Origin: Pseudomonas sp. FP2309
GTDB lineage: Bacteria; Pseudomonadota; Gammaproteobacteria; Pseudomonadales; Pseudomonadaceae
Direction of reading: 5' to 3'
NCBI RefSeq assembly: GCF_030687575.1
Contig: NZ_CP117439.1
Span: forward strand, 4,658,501 to 4,722,500
DNA length: 64,000 nucleotides
Made by a program: the position numbers and the translations under genes. Shown here piece after piece: positions 29,130 to 38,492 of the stretch; within the stretch, counting starts at the first letter, position 1, and the number at the start of each line of letters is the position of its first letter. Under the pieces are notes generated by a model. That model was not told where the DNA came from, ran no database searches, and worked only from the letters and a program-made list of their open reading frames with translations.

Positions 29130-30593
29130 CTATAAAGACGAAAACCCGAGACGCAAATCCCCGCTGCGCGCCAAGAACCGCCCCGGCCGCTGACCGTTCG
29201 CGTGCCCGTCGCGGTAGCTCAACACGCCATTGACCCACACGCCCTCGATGCCTTCTGCCGCGCGTTCAGGCGCGTTGAAATCCGCCACGTCACGCACCCG
29301 CAACGGGTCGAACAACACCAGGTCCGCCCAGTGCCCTTCACGAATTTCTCCGCGTTCCGACAAGCCAAAGCGCGCCGCCGACAGACCGGTCATCTTATGC
29401 ACGGCGGTGTGCAACGGGAACAGCCCGACATCGCGGCTGAAGTGCCCCAATACCCGTGGGAACGCGCCCCACAGGCGCGGGTGTGGAAACGGGTCATCCG
29501 GTAAACCATCGGAGCCCACCATTGACAATGGATGCGCCAGGATGCGCCGCACATCCGCCTCGTCCATGCCGTAATAGACCGCCCCCGCGGGTTGCAGGCG
29601 GCGCGCCGCGTCCATCAGCGAAACACCCCACTCACTGGCAATGTCCTGCAGGTCGCGACCGCCTTTCTGCGGGTACGGCGTCGACCAGGTGATGGTGATG
29701 CGGAATGCATCGGTCACCTGCTTGAGGTCCAGGGTCGAAGAACTGGCCGCATAGGGATAACAGTCGCAGCCCACCGGATGGGTTTTCGCCGCAGCTTCCA
29801 GCGCCGCCAACAGTTGCGGGCTACGTCCCCAGTTACCGGCACCGGCGCACTTGAGGTGGGAAATGATCACCGGCGCATTGGCGTGTCGGCCGATCAAAAA
29901 CGCCTCGTCCATCGCCTCCAGCACCGGCTCGAACTCGCTGCGCAAATGGGTGGTGTACACCGCGCCGTACGCGGTCAGTTCCTCACTGAGTTGCAACACT
30001 TCATCAGTCTCGGCATTGAATGCGCTGGCGTAGGCCAGGCCTGTGGATAACCCCAGGGCACCGGCTTCGAGACTGTCGTGCAACTGCACGCGCATGGCCG
30101 CGATTTCAACCGGCGTGGCGCTGCGGTGCAGGTCATCCATATGGTTGCTGCGCAGCGCCGTGTGGCCGATCAACGCCGCCACGTTAACCGCCGGGTGGGC
30201 GTTTTCCACCGCGTGACGGTAATCGCTGAAACGCGGATACGTGAACGCCTCGCGGGTGCCCAGCAGGTTCATCGGGTCCGGCGGATCACCGCGCAAACTG
30301 ACCGGCGACGCGCTGATGCCGCAGTTGCCGACGATCACCGTGGTCACGCCCTGGCTGAGCTTGGGCAGCATCTGCGGGTGGCGGATCACTACGGTGTCAT
30401 CGTGGGTGTGCACATCGATAAAACCCGGCGCCAGCACGCGCCCGGTTGCGTCGAGCTCATGCTCGGCCAGCGCCGCCGACAAATCGCCGATCGTCTCGAT
30501 ACGCCCATCGCGCAGCCCCACATCGGCCACGTAGCCAGGGCTGTTGCTGCCATCGATGATCAGCGCCTGGCGAATCAGCGTGTCGTACTTCAT
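29130..30593 (-). CDS. N-acyl-D-amino-acid deacylase (D-aminoacylase)
   Basis: A 487-residue amidohydrolase-superfamily enzyme that removes the acyl group from N-acyl-D-amino acids. The metal site HTHDD follows the strand FIDVHTH (about residue 65), the bridging Cys lies in VGNCGISASP, and later HLRSEFE, ISHLKCAG and VGSDGLPDDPFPHPR provide the remaining ligands and catalytic Asp. The start at 30593 is 1 bp from the stop of the RpiR-type regulator (TGATATG), so expression is coupled. It lies with a GntP-type permease: an uptake, regulation and deacylation cassette for a D-amino-acid derivative, possibly from peptidoglycan or secondary metabolites (inferred). Confidence 0.9.
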   Translation of the reverse strand: MKYDTLIRQALIIDGSNSPGYVADVGLRDGRIETIGDLSAALAEHELDATGRVLAPGFIDVHTHDDTVVIRHPQMLPKLSQGVTTVIVGNCGISASPVSLRGDPPDPMNLLGTREAFTYPRFSDYRHAVENAHPAVNVAALIGHTALRSNHMDDLHRSATPVEIAAMRVQLHDSLEAGALGLSTGLAYASAFNAETDEVLQLSEELTAYGAVYTTHLRSEFEPVLEAMDEAFLIGRHANAPVIISHLKCAGAGNWGRSPQLLAALEAAAKTHPVGCDCYPYAASSSTLDLKQVTDAFRITITWSTPYPQKGGRDLQDIASEWGVSLMDAARRLQPAGAVYYGMDEADVRRILAHPLSMVGSDGLPDDPFPHPRLWGAFPRVLGHFSRDVGLFPLHTAVHKMTGLSAARFGLSERGEIREGHWADLVLFDPLRVRDVADFNAPERAAEGIEGVWVNGVLSYRDGHANGQRPGRFLARSGDLRLGFSSL

Positions 30594-30594
30594 A

Positions 30595-31455
30595 TCAGTC
30601 TCCAAGCGGCAGGCTATCGGGGCCGCCACGATATTCGTCCAAGGCCAGTTTGATCCGGCGCAGGCGTTCCTGGTTGTCGTCCGGCAGGGCCAGCGCCAGC
30701 TCGGTGGCGAGCAGGTCGATGGCCAGCAGCATGCCGTAGCGCGCCGCCGTGGGTTTGTAGATAAAGCTGGTTTCGGCCGGTTGCAGCGGCAGCACCACGT
30801 CCGCCAGCCCCGCCAGGGGGGAGTCGGCCAGGGTGATGGCGATGATGTGTGCATCGTAGTTGCGCGCCAGTGCCACCACGTCGAGCAGCTCCGGGGTCAG
30901 ACCGGTGAGCGAGCAGACGAGCAGCACATGCTCAGGGCCCAACGTCGCCGCCGTGACCCGCATCATCACCGGGTCATGACAGGCGGCAATCGGATAGCCC
31001 AGGCGAACCAGGCGTACCTGCAATTCATCGCTGCACACACTCGACGCGCCGCCCATCCCAAACGCATGGATCATCCGCGCCCTATTCAGCAGGCCTACCG
31101 CATCGACAAACCCCGCCTGATCAAACCCCGACAAATGCTGACGCAACGTCGCCTCGATATCGCCGAGAATCTGGCGGTGGAATGCCGACTGCTCGGGCAA
31201 CCCCGCCGGGTCCAGAAACCGACTGCCGACGCCACTGGCCTGCGCCAGTTGCAGGCGCAGATCACGCAGGTCGCGACAACCGACACTGCGGGCAAACCGC
31301 GACAAGGTTGCCGTACTCACCTCGGCGCGCTGGGACAACGCTTCCAGGCTGGCCGACGCGGCAAAGCCCACGTCATCGAGCATCAACTGGGCGATGCGCC
31401 CTTCGCCGGCGCTGAAGGACGCCTGGCGGGCGCGGATCTGGTAGAGGATGTCCAT
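30595..31455 (-). CDS. MurR/RpiR-family transcriptional regulator
   Basis: A 286-residue regulator: N-terminal HTH_6 domain (residues about 1-80, ASLEALSQRAEVSTATLSRFARSVGC) and a C-terminal SIS sugar-phosphate-binding domain (about 125-265, with RMIHAFGMGGASSVCSDELQVRL and HVLLVCSLTGLTPELLDVVALAR). SIS domains usually sense phosphosugars, so the effector may be an amino-sugar or muramic derivative. It is the middle gene of a GntP permease, regulator, D-aminoacylase operon with gaps of 26 and 1 bp, and presumably controls it. The ATG at 31455 is preferred over an upstream start that overlaps the permease. Confidence 0.9.
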   Translation of the reverse strand: MDILYQIRARQASFSAGEGRIAQLMLDDVGFAASASLEALSQRAEVSTATLSRFARSVGCRDLRDLRLQLAQASGVGSRFLDPAGLPEQSAFHRQILGDIEATLRQHLSGFDQAGFVDAVGLLNRARMIHAFGMGGASSVCSDELQVRLVRLGYPIAACHDPVMMRVTAATLGPEHVLLVCSLTGLTPELLDVVALARNYDAHIIAITLADSPLAGLADVVLPLQPAETSFIYKPTAARYGMLLAIDLLATELALALPDDNQERLRRIKLALDEYRGGPDSLPLGD

Positions 31456-31481
31456 GGCGGCTCCGGGTGACAGAATGAGGC

Positions 31482-32831
31482 TCACAACAACAGCGAAAGG
31501 CCGTACGTCAAAGCGAAAGCGACCAGTGAGATCAGGGTCTCCAAGACGGTCCAGGTCTTGAAGGTCTGGATCACCGTCATATTGAAGTATTCCTTGATCA
31601 GCCAGAAGCCGCCGTCATTCACGTGGGAAAAGATCACTGAACCTGCGCCGGTGGCCAACACCAACAATTCAGGGTGTGGATAACCCAAGCCCATCGCCAC
31701 CGGCGCAACCACGCCGGACGCGGTGGTCATGGCCACGGTGGCCGAGCCGGTCGCAATGCGCATCAGCGCCGCGAACAGCCAGCCCATCACCAGCGGCGAC
31801 AGATGAAACGCATGGGCCAGGCCAAGTATTTCGTCAGTCACGCCGGCGTCCACCAGGATGCGGTTCAACCCGCCGCCAGCGCCCACCAGCAAGGTGATGC
31901 TCGCGGTCGGTGCCAGGCACTCATTGGTGAACTTGAGGATCGACTCACGGTTAAAACCCTGGGCCAGCCCCAGGGTCCAGAAACTCACCAGAGTCGCCAG
32001 CAACAGCGCGATCACCGAGTTGCCGATAAACAACAGGAACTGGTTGAACCCCGTGCCCGGCGTGGCTATCACATTCGCCCAGCCGCCGATCATCATCAAC
32101 ACCACAGGCAACAGGATCGTGCCCATGGTCAGCGCGAAGCTCGGCAGACGCGTGCGCGGTTCGCGCTCGATAAACTGGCGCTCCAACGGGTTTTCCGCCG
32201 GCAGGTGTATGCGCGGCACGATGAATTTGGCGTAGACCGGGCCGGCGATGATCGCCGTAGGAATGCCGATCAAAATCGCATACAGCACGGTCTGACCCAC
32301 CGACGCGTTGTATGCCAGCACCGCCATCATCGCAGCCGGGTGCGGTGGCACCAGCGCATGCACCACCGACAGGCCGGCGACCATCGGCAAGCCGACCATC
32401 AGGATCGACACCCCCACACGCCGCGCCACGGTAAACGCGATCGGCACCAGCAACACAAACCCCACTTCGAAAAACAGCGGCAGCCCCACCAGAAAGGCGA
32501 TGCACACCATGGCCCAATGGGCATTGCGCTCGCCGAAACGGTTGATCAACGTGCGCGCGACCTGCTCGGCGCCGCCGGACTCGGCCATCATCTTGCCAAG
32601 CATGGTGCCCAGCGCCACCACCAGTGCGATATGCCCCAGGGTCTTGCCCACCCCCGCTTCGTAAGACCCCATGATCGTGTCTGCGGGCATCCCGGCCATC
32701 AACGCCAGGCCGATGGACACCAAGGTGATGACGATAAACGGATTGAGCCGGTAACGTGCGATCAGCACGATCAAAGCAATGATGGCGATGGCAGCGTATG
32801 CCAATAGCCCGAAGCCCGGTGATGCAGCCAT
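31482..32831 (-). CDS. GntP-family permease
   Basis: A 449-residue inner-membrane symporter with about 12 to 14 hydrophobic segments and GntP-family motifs: GKTLGHIALVVALGTMLGKMMAESGGAEQVA, split around the GTMLGK turn, GLPLFFEVGFVLLVPIAF, HALVPPHPAA and the C-terminal GSVIFSHVNDGGFWLIKEYF. The family carries gluconate and related hydroxy acids; the D-aminoacylase downstream suggests an N-acyl-D-amino acid or D-lactyl compound instead. First gene of its operon. The start at 32831 (MAASPGFGLLAY) is chosen because GAGGAG precedes it. Confidence 0.9.
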   Translation of the reverse strand: MAASPGFGLLAYAAIAIIALIVLIARYRLNPFIVITLVSIGLALMAGMPADTIMGSYEAGVGKTLGHIALVVALGTMLGKMMAESGGAEQVARTLINRFGERNAHWAMVCIAFLVGLPLFFEVGFVLLVPIAFTVARRVGVSILMVGLPMVAGLSVVHALVPPHPAAMMAVLAYNASVGQTVLYAILIGIPTAIIAGPVYAKFIVPRIHLPAENPLERQFIEREPRTRLPSFALTMGTILLPVVLMMIGGWANVIATPGTGFNQFLLFIGNSVIALLLATLVSFWTLGLAQGFNRESILKFTNECLAPTASITLLVGAGGGLNRILVDAGVTDEILGLAHAFHLSPLVMGWLFAALMRIATGSATVAMTTASGVVAPVAMGLGYPHPELLVLATGAGSVIFSHVNDGGFWLIKEYFNMTVIQTFKTWTVLETLISLVAFALTYGLSLLL

Positions 32832-33078
32832 GCGGTACTCCTCGGAAAGGGTCACGTCGAATCTGTTGTGAAACTCATAAATCATTACCGGGCAGGGTTT
32901 TCAATTTTTATGAAAGTAATTTTCGTCCACGGATAAGCGCTGTCGCGCTGGGGTATGCCCGACGCAGCTGCATGAAAATTGAGGGGGTGTTCTTACATGA
33001 AGATCAGCAAAAACTGGAAACTCAGCCGATGCGCTTGAGTCATACCCTGCACATTCATTGATGCCAGGAAGCTTGAGC

Positions 33079-33459
33079 ATGATTCGCACCACACTCGCCA
33101 CCGGCGCGCTGATCCTCGCCGTGTGCGGCACGGCGGCGGCCGCCGACGATTCCGCGCTGAAAAAATGCATGGACGGCGCCAGCACCACCGCTGACATGGT
33201 CAGTTGCAACGTCAAGGAAGCCAAGGTCCAGGACACACGCCTGAACAACGCCTACAAGACCGCCCTCGCCGCCCAGGAAGGTACGCGCAGACAACAACTG
33301 CAGGACCTGCAGCGCCTGTGGATAAAATACCGCGATGCCAATTGTGGGTTTGTCGGCTCAGCGACCGGCGGCACCATCGATCAGGTCAATGGCACCGGCT
33401 GCGTGCTGGACATGACCCAGGCACGCGCCCAGGAGCTGGAAGACCTCGTAGGGCCTTGA
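33079..33459 (+). CDS. LprI-like (DUF1311) secreted protein
   Basis: A 126-residue protein with a signal peptide (MIRTTLATGALILAVCGTAAAADD, cleavage near residue 22) followed by the lysozyme inhibitor LprI-type domain: LKKCMDGASTTADMVSCNVKEAK, ALAAQEGTRRQQLQDLQRLWIKYRDANCGF, and GTGCVLDMTQARAQEL. Four Cys likely form two disulfides in the periplasm. The ATG at 33079 follows AGGA; an ATG 18 bp upstream would add six residues. Lysozyme inhibition is shown only for some members. It is convergent with the SulP transporter gene, 4 bp apart. Confidence 0.87.
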   Translation: MIRTTLATGALILAVCGTAAAADDSALKKCMDGASTTADMVSCNVKEAKVQDTRLNNAYKTALAAQEGTRRQQLQDLQRLWIKYRDANCGFVGSATGGTIDQVNGTGCVLDMTQARAQELEDLVGP

Positions 33460-33463
33460 ACCA

Positions 33464-34909
33464 CTAATCGTGATGGACCTTCGCCCGCTTGAGCAGTTTC
33501 TTGCAGCGCTCCGACAGATGCAGCACCCGCAGGTGCTTGCCGGCCTTGGTGTAGCGCTCGCGCAAGGTCATCAGCGCGGCAATCGCTGAGTAGTCGACAA
33601 AGCTCAGGTGGCGACAGTCGAGCGTCACGTGAGCGGGGTCATTGGCCGGGTCGAACTGGTTCAAAAACGGCGTGGTCGAGGCAAAGAACAAGGTGCCATG
33701 CAGACGGTAGAGCTTGCTGCCGTCGGCTTCCAGGTGCTCATCGGCATACAGCTCACGGGCCTGCTGCCAGGCGAAATTCAGCGCCGCGATCACGATTCCG
33801 CACAGCACGGCGGTCGCCAGGTCGGTGAACACGGTGATTACCGTGACCGCGATAATCACCAGCACGTCGTTGAACGGCACCTTGTTGATCACCCGCAGCG
33901 ACGCCCAGGCGAAAGTCTGCTGGGACACCACGAACATCACCCCCACCAGCGCCGCCAGCGGTATCCGCTCGATCAGCGGTGACAGAAACAAAATGAACAG
34001 CAGGATCATCACCCCGGCAAACACCCCCGAGAAACGCCCGCGCCCACCGGAGCTCAAGTTGATCACGGTTTGCCCGATCATCGCGCAACCGCCCATGCCG
34101 CCGAACAGGCCCGAGACCATGTTCGCCGCGCCCAGGGCCACGCTTTCGCGGTCGGGGTAGCCACGGGTTTCGGTGATTTCGTCGGTGAGGTTCAGGGTCA
34201 GCAAGGTTTCCAGCAGGCCGACCATGGCCATCAGGAATGCATAGGGGGCGATGATGCCGAGGGTTTCCAGGGTCCAGGGAATCTGCGGCAACGCGAACGT
34301 TGGCAGGCCGCCTGCGATGTGCGCCATGTCGCCGAGGGTACGGGTTGGCAGGCCAAGCAGGTACACCGCCAGGCCCACGCCGAGGATCGCCACCAGGGCC
34401 GGCGGCACCGCGCGGGTGATGCGCGGCAGCAGGTATACAATGGCCATGGTCACCGCGACGAGACCGACCATCACATACAACGGCGTGCCGCTGAGCCAGG
34501 CTTCACCGCTCTTGAAATGTTCCAGTTGGGCCAGGGCAATGATGATCGCCAGGCCGTTGACGAACCCCAGCATCACCGAATGCGGCACCATGCGCACCAG
34601 CTTGCCCAGGCGCAGCAAACCGAAGGCGACCATGATCAACCCGCCCAGCAGCACCGTCGCCAGCAGATACTCCACGCCGTGTTGTACCACCAGCGCCACG
34701 ATCACCACCGCCATCGACCCGGCCGCGCCCGAAACCATGCCCGGCCGCCCGCCGAACAACGCTGTCAGCGTGCAGATGATAAAGGCACCGTAGAGGCCCA
34801 TCAGCGGGTTGAGATGAGCCACCAGGGCAAAGGCGATGCATTCGGGCAGCAATGCAAAAGACGTGGTGAGGCCGGCCAGGGCATCGGCGCGTAGACGGGT
34901 GAGAGTCAT
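33464..34909 (-). CDS. SulP-family anion transporter with STAS domain
   Basis: A 481-residue SulP (SLC26-like) permease. The transmembrane core begins LRADALAGLTTSFALLPECIAFALVA and contains AFIICTLTALFGGRPGMVSGAAGSMAVV and GLFGGMGGCAMIGQTVINLSSGGRGRFSG. A C-terminal STAS domain (about residues 390-480, ...VTLDCRHLSFVDYSAIAALMTLRERY) follows. Substrates in the family include sulfate, bicarbonate and dicarboxylates; the sequence does not decide. It is monocistronic. Confidence 0.9.
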   Translation of the reverse strand: MTLTRLRADALAGLTTSFALLPECIAFALVAHLNPLMGLYGAFIICTLTALFGGRPGMVSGAAGSMAVVIVALVVQHGVEYLLATVLLGGLIMVAFGLLRLGKLVRMVPHSVMLGFVNGLAIIIALAQLEHFKSGEAWLSGTPLYVMVGLVAVTMAIVYLLPRITRAVPPALVAILGVGLAVYLLGLPTRTLGDMAHIAGGLPTFALPQIPWTLETLGIIAPYAFLMAMVGLLETLLTLNLTDEITETRGYPDRESVALGAANMVSGLFGGMGGCAMIGQTVINLSSGGRGRFSGVFAGVMILLFILFLSPLIERIPLAALVGVMFVVSQQTFAWASLRVINKVPFNDVLVIIAVTVITVFTDLATAVLCGIVIAALNFAWQQARELYADEHLEADGSKLYRLHGTLFFASTTPFLNQFDPANDPAHVTLDCRHLSFVDYSAIAALMTLRERYTKAGKHLRVLHLSERCKKLLKRAKVHHD

Positions 34910-35050
34910 GAAGTACCAGGGAATTGCGAGGACAAGGAGGTGGGAATGGTACGGAATTGAGCGAGGCGGAGCCAGATTTTTAAGGCCGCCTTACGCGGTG
35001 AAAAACGCTGATGCCCGTCAGTTAAGGCAGAAGACTTTACCGGTGGGAGG

Positions 35051-35091
35051 GCGGTATGCCTGCCAAGTCGGAGCGTCAGCAGGCATACCGC
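35051..35091 (-). repeat. 13-bp perfect inverted repeat spanning a stop codon
   Basis: GCGGTATGCCTGC (35051-35063) and GCAGGCATACCGC (35079-35091) are exact inverted copies separated by 15 bp. The right arm encodes the last codons of the LysR gene (…RYAC) and the spacer holds its TGA. In the minus-strand mRNA it forms a strong stem-loop over the stop codon, with no T-run after it. Confidence 0.85.
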
Positions 35092-35972
35092 GCCAGCTTG
35101 GTCTGGATAAAGTCGAGGAAACACTGGATGCGCAACGCCAATTGCGAGTTGCGGTAGAACACTGCGTGGATCGGCTGACGATAACCACTGTTGAACGCTT
35201 CCAGCACCGGCACCAGGCGCCCGGCGTCGATGTCGGCGCTGGCCATGAAGTTCGACAGGCAGCAAATACCCTGCCCTTCCAGCGCCAACTGGCGCAGGGT
35301 TTCGCCGCTGGACGCGGCAATGCCCGGCTGGATCAGCCAGCGGTCGCCCTCTACATGACGCAGCGGCCAGTGGTTGAGGGTTTCGGTCTGGGTGAAACCC
35401 AGCAAGGTGTGGTCGGCCAACTCGGCCACCGTGGTCGGCGCGCCGTGTTGCTTAAGGTAGTCCGGGCTGGCGAGGATATGCAGGGGCGTGCAGCCCAGTG
35501 AGCGCGCGTGCAGGGTGGAGTCGGACAGGGCACCGATGCGGATGGCGATGTCGGTACTCTGCTCCAGCAGGTCGATGATCAGGTCATCGCTGTTGAGTTC
35601 CAGCTGGATGTCCGGGTAAAGGCGGCGAAACTCGGCAATGTACGGCACGATCCCGTGCAACATGAACGGCACGGCGGCGTTGATACGCAGGCGTCTGGCG
35701 GGGTTCTCCCGGCGCGAGGACAGGCGCTCTTCGAGCTCATCCATCTGCGCCAGGATCAGCTTGGCCTGTTCGAAGAAGTACTTGCCCTCTTCGGTCAGGT
35801 CCATGCGCCGCGTGGTCCGATTGATCAGCGTTGTATCGAGCTTGGCTTCCAGGCGCGACAAAGTCCGGCTGACCGCCGACGGCGTCTGCCCGACCTGCTC
35901 CGCCGCCGCCGAAATCGAGCCGCACTCGATCACGCTGACGAAGATCTGTAGCTCATCGGATCGGGCTTTCAC
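35076..35972 (-). CDS. LysR-family regulator linked to mdaB
   Basis: A 298-residue LysR-type regulator: winged HTH at residues about 1-60 (LQIFVSVIECGSISAAAEQVGQTPSAVSRTLSRLE), then the effector domain with INAAVPFMLHGIVPYIAEFRRLYPDIQLEL. It lies 30 bp downstream of mdaB on the same strand. Co-directional pairing suggests that it controls mdaB, perhaps in response to quinones or electrophiles (inferred). Its 3' end forms the unusual stem-loop noted separately. Confidence 0.9.
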   Translation of the reverse strand: MKARSDELQIFVSVIECGSISAAAEQVGQTPSAVSRTLSRLEAKLDTTLINRTTRRMDLTEEGKYFFEQAKLILAQMDELEERLSSRRENPARRLRINAAVPFMLHGIVPYIAEFRRLYPDIQLELNSDDLIIDLLEQSTDIAIRIGALSDSTLHARSLGCTPLHILASPDYLKQHGAPTTVAELADHTLLGFTQTETLNHWPLRHVEGDRWLIQPGIAASSGETLRQLALEGQGICCLSNFMASADIDAGRLVPVLEAFNSGYRQPIHAVFYRNSQLALRIQCFLDFIQTKLARYAC

Positions 35973-36002
35973 AGGCTGTCCTCTTTATCGGTTCCGCGCA
36001 GC

Positions 36003-36593
36003 TTACACCGGGAGGTCGAAGACCTGCGCCAGATGCTGTTCATAGCGCGCCACGTCAGCGTCGATGGCCGGACGCTTCATCACGTCCACACACAGGAAGG
36101 TCGGCAACGCGGTCATGCCCAAAAATTGGTTGGCCTTGTGGAACGGGAAGTACACCGCGTCCACGCCCTTGGCGTCGAAGAAATCACTCGGGTCGTCGAA
36201 GGCTTGCTGCGGCGCGTTCCACGTCAGGGACAGCATGTACTGTTTGCCCCTGATCAGGCCGCCGCTGCCGTATTTCTGCGACGCATCGGAACGGGTACGG
36301 CCGTCGCTGGCGTACAGGCTGCCATGGCCTTCGGTGAAGACTTCGTCGATGTACTTTTTGACGATCCACGGCGCGCCCATCCACCAGCCGGGCATCTGGT
36401 AAATGATCACGTCGGCCCAGAGGAATTTGGCGACCTCTTCGGCCACGTCATAACCCTCGTCGATATGCGTGACCTTGACGTCGATACCACCACGGTCCAG
36501 CACAGCCGCTGCGGTGTCATGCAGGGTGGCGTTGTAACGGCCGTCGGAGTGAGCGAATTTTTTACCGCCGTTGAGCAGGAGTACTTTTTTCAT
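36003..36593 (-). CDS. mdaB: MdaB-type NADPH quinone reductase
   Basis: A 196-residue flavodoxin-like NAD(P)H:quinone oxidoreductase (MKKVLLLNGGKKFAHSDGRYN), which reduces quinones by two electrons and protects against oxidative stress. Characteristic segments are LWADVIIYQMPGWWMGAPWIVKKYIDEVF, split about the QMPGWWMG FAD loop, GGLIRGKQYMLSLTWNAPQQAF, and FHKANQFLGMTALPTFLCVDVMK. It is a cytoplasmic FAD protein. Upstream of, and probably co-transcribed with, the LysR gene at 35076-35972. Confidence 0.92.
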   Translation of the reverse strand: MKKVLLLNGGKKFAHSDGRYNATLHDTAAAVLDRGGIDVKVTHIDEGYDVAEEVAKFLWADVIIYQMPGWWMGAPWIVKKYIDEVFTEGHGSLYASDGRTRSDASQKYGSGGLIRGKQYMLSLTWNAPQQAFDDPSDFFDAKGVDAVYFPFHKANQFLGMTALPTFLCVDVMKRPAIDADVARYEQHLAQVFDLPV

Positions 36594-36711
36594 GGGAGGG
36601 CATCCAAGAGGTTGAAATGTCTGGACGCAGACTATCGACCTCGCCTCCGGGGAATAAGCCGTTGCGCGGCAAAATACCTTTGATCAGTAAGCACGAATAC
36701 TTGACGCATTA

Positions 36712-37476
36712 TTAACCACCGATCAGCAGATGCCCGCCGAGCAGCGCCATGCCGACGAAAAACACCCGCTTAAACAGCACCGCACTGATGCGCGTGCGCA
36801 CCACCTGCCCCAACCACATGCCCAACAACGCCGGCACCAGCGCCAGCAACGAGGCACCGACTTCGCCTCCGCCCAATGCTCCACGCCAGGCCAACCCGGC
36901 AGCCAGCGCCAGCGTCGACAAGCTGAACGACAGCCCCAGCGCCTGCACCAGTTGGTCGCGACTCAACCCCAGCGCTTGCAGATACGGCACGGCGGGGATC
37001 ACGAACACACCGGTGGCCGAGGTGATCACACCGGTGATCACCCCACATAACGGGCCCAGCCAGCGCTCGGTTATGGGCTTGACGTGGAACGTCGGCAAAC
37101 ACAGACCGCTCAGGGCGTACACCAGCAACGCCGCGCCCAGCGCACGCACCACCCAACGCCCGCCGTCCATGCCCAGCCAGAACGTGCCCACGCCGGTGCC
37201 GAGCACAATCAGCAACAACATCGGCCATAGGCGTTTGAGCAATGCCCTTAGATGACCGCCAAATGCCAATTGCCACAGGTTGGTGACGGTCGACGGGATG
37301 ATCAGCAACGCCGCAGCCTGCGCCGGCAACATAGCCAGGCCGAGCAACCCCATGGCGACGGTGGGCAATCCCAGGCCGATCACGCCTTTGACGGTGCCGG
37401 CCAGCAGAAAGGTGCCGATCACCAGCAGCGTCAAGGCCGGGCCGAGGTTTTGGTAGAACGCGAGGAAGGTATTCAT
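36712..37476 (-). CDS. TauE/SafE-family membrane exporter
   Basis: A 254-residue TauE/SafE (DUF81) permease with about eight hydrophobic segments in two halves. The family signature GTVKGVIGLGLPTVAMGLL appears early (residues about 27-45), and the second half carries GVITGVITSATGVFVIPAVPYLQALGL. The family exports sulfite, sulfoacetate or other organosulfonates; the substrate is not shown. It is divergent from the LysR gene at 37596 across 119 bp, the usual regulator-target arrangement. Confidence 0.88.
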   Translation of the reverse strand: MNTFLAFYQNLGPALTLLVIGTFLLAGTVKGVIGLGLPTVAMGLLGLAMLPAQAAALLIIPSTVTNLWQLAFGGHLRALLKRLWPMLLLIVLGTGVGTFWLGMDGGRWVVRALGAALLVYALSGLCLPTFHVKPITERWLGPLCGVITGVITSATGVFVIPAVPYLQALGLSRDQLVQALGLSFSLSTLALAAGLAWRGALGGGEVGASLLALVPALLGMWLGQVVRTRISAVLFKRVFFVGMALLGGHLLIGG

Positions 37477-37595
37477 GGGGCGATTGTGCGGGTTTGGAGT
37501 GGGGCTGAAAATTCGCCATATACTGAGGCAGCCTCTTGTATTGCATCAGGCTGATCGTTTTGCGGGCAAGCCCAGCCAGAGGACATCTTCCAGCC

Positions 37596-38492
37596 ATGCA
37601 TTTTGACCTGATCGACCTGCGCCTCTACCTGCACACCCTCGACACGGGCAGCATCACCGCCGGCGCCAGTCGCAGCCATTTATCCCTGGCAGCGGCCAGT
37701 GCCCGCATCCGTGGGATGGAAACGTCCCTGTGCATCGCATTGCTTGAGCGCGGGCGCCGGGGCGTCACACCCACACCCGCCGGTACGGCCTTGGCGCGCC
37801 ACGCCCGCCTGCTGCTGCAACAGGCCGACCATCTGCAACAAGAGCTGGCGGAATACGCCAAAGGCGCCAAAGGTCAGGTGCGCCTGCTGTGCAACACCAC
37901 GGCGCTGAGTGAACACCTGCCGGAGGTGCTGGCGGACTTTCTACGCGCACACCCCAACCTTGAGATCGACCTGCAGGAATTGCCCAGCCTGCGCATTGCC
38001 CAGGCCCTGCGCCAGGGCACAGCGGACCTGGGGATTATTTCCGATGCAGTCGACACCCACGGCTTGCAGACCCTGCCCTTTCGCGACGACCCGCTGGTGC
38101 TGCTCCTGCCGCTGGCGCATCCCCTGACGGGGCGCTGCGTGAGTTTTATCGACAGCCTGCAACACGATTACATTGGCCTGGCCGCCCACAGTGCGCTGGC
38201 GGTGTACCTGGAGGAACAGGCGTTGCACGCGGGCTTTCGCTTGCAGACGCGTATTCGCGCCGAGGGTTTTAATGGAGTGATGCGCATGGTTGCCAGGGGC
38301 GCGGGGCTGGGTATCGTGCCTCAGGCGGCACTTGACCGCTGGCCGTCGGCGCGCCCGTTCAACGCCCAGCCGTTGCAGGAAGACTGGGCACGCCGCCAAC
38401 TGCTGTTGTGCGCGCGATCATTCGACCACTTGCCCGGTTACGCCAAAGCCTTGTTCGACGCCCTGGCCTTGCCCTTGCAAAAACGCCCGTAA
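37596..38492 (+). CDS. LysR-family regulator divergent from TauE/SafE gene
   Basis: A 298-residue LysR protein starting MHFDLIDLRLYLHTLDTGSITAGASRSHLSLAAASARI. The HTH retains the LysR pattern but with ASRSHLSLAAAS where most have AAxxLxxSQPAVS. The effector domain has GQVRLLCNTTALSEHLPEVLADFLRAHP and GLGIVPQAAL. The likely target is the divergent exporter gene. The ATG at 37596 is preferred to the longer frame from 37536. The 3' end is convergent with kynU, with only 84 bp between stop codons. Confidence 0.9.
   Translation: MHFDLIDLRLYLHTLDTGSITAGASRSHLSLAAASARIRGMETSLCIALLERGRRGVTPTPAGTALARHARLLLQQADHLQQELAEYAKGAKGQVRLLCNTTALSEHLPEVLADFLRAHPNLEIDLQELPSLRIAQALRQGTADLGIISDAVDTHGLQTLPFRDDPLVLLLPLAHPLTGRCVSFIDSLQHDYIGLAAHSALAVYLEEQALHAGFRLQTRIRAEGFNGVMRMVARGAGLGIVPQAALDRWPSARPFNAQPLQEDWARRQLLLCARSFDHLPGYAKALFDALALPLQKRP

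Noticed and set aside
35051..35091. Inverted repeat as an insertion-sequence terminal repeat
   Set aside because: The arms are only 15 bp apart with no transposase or target duplication.
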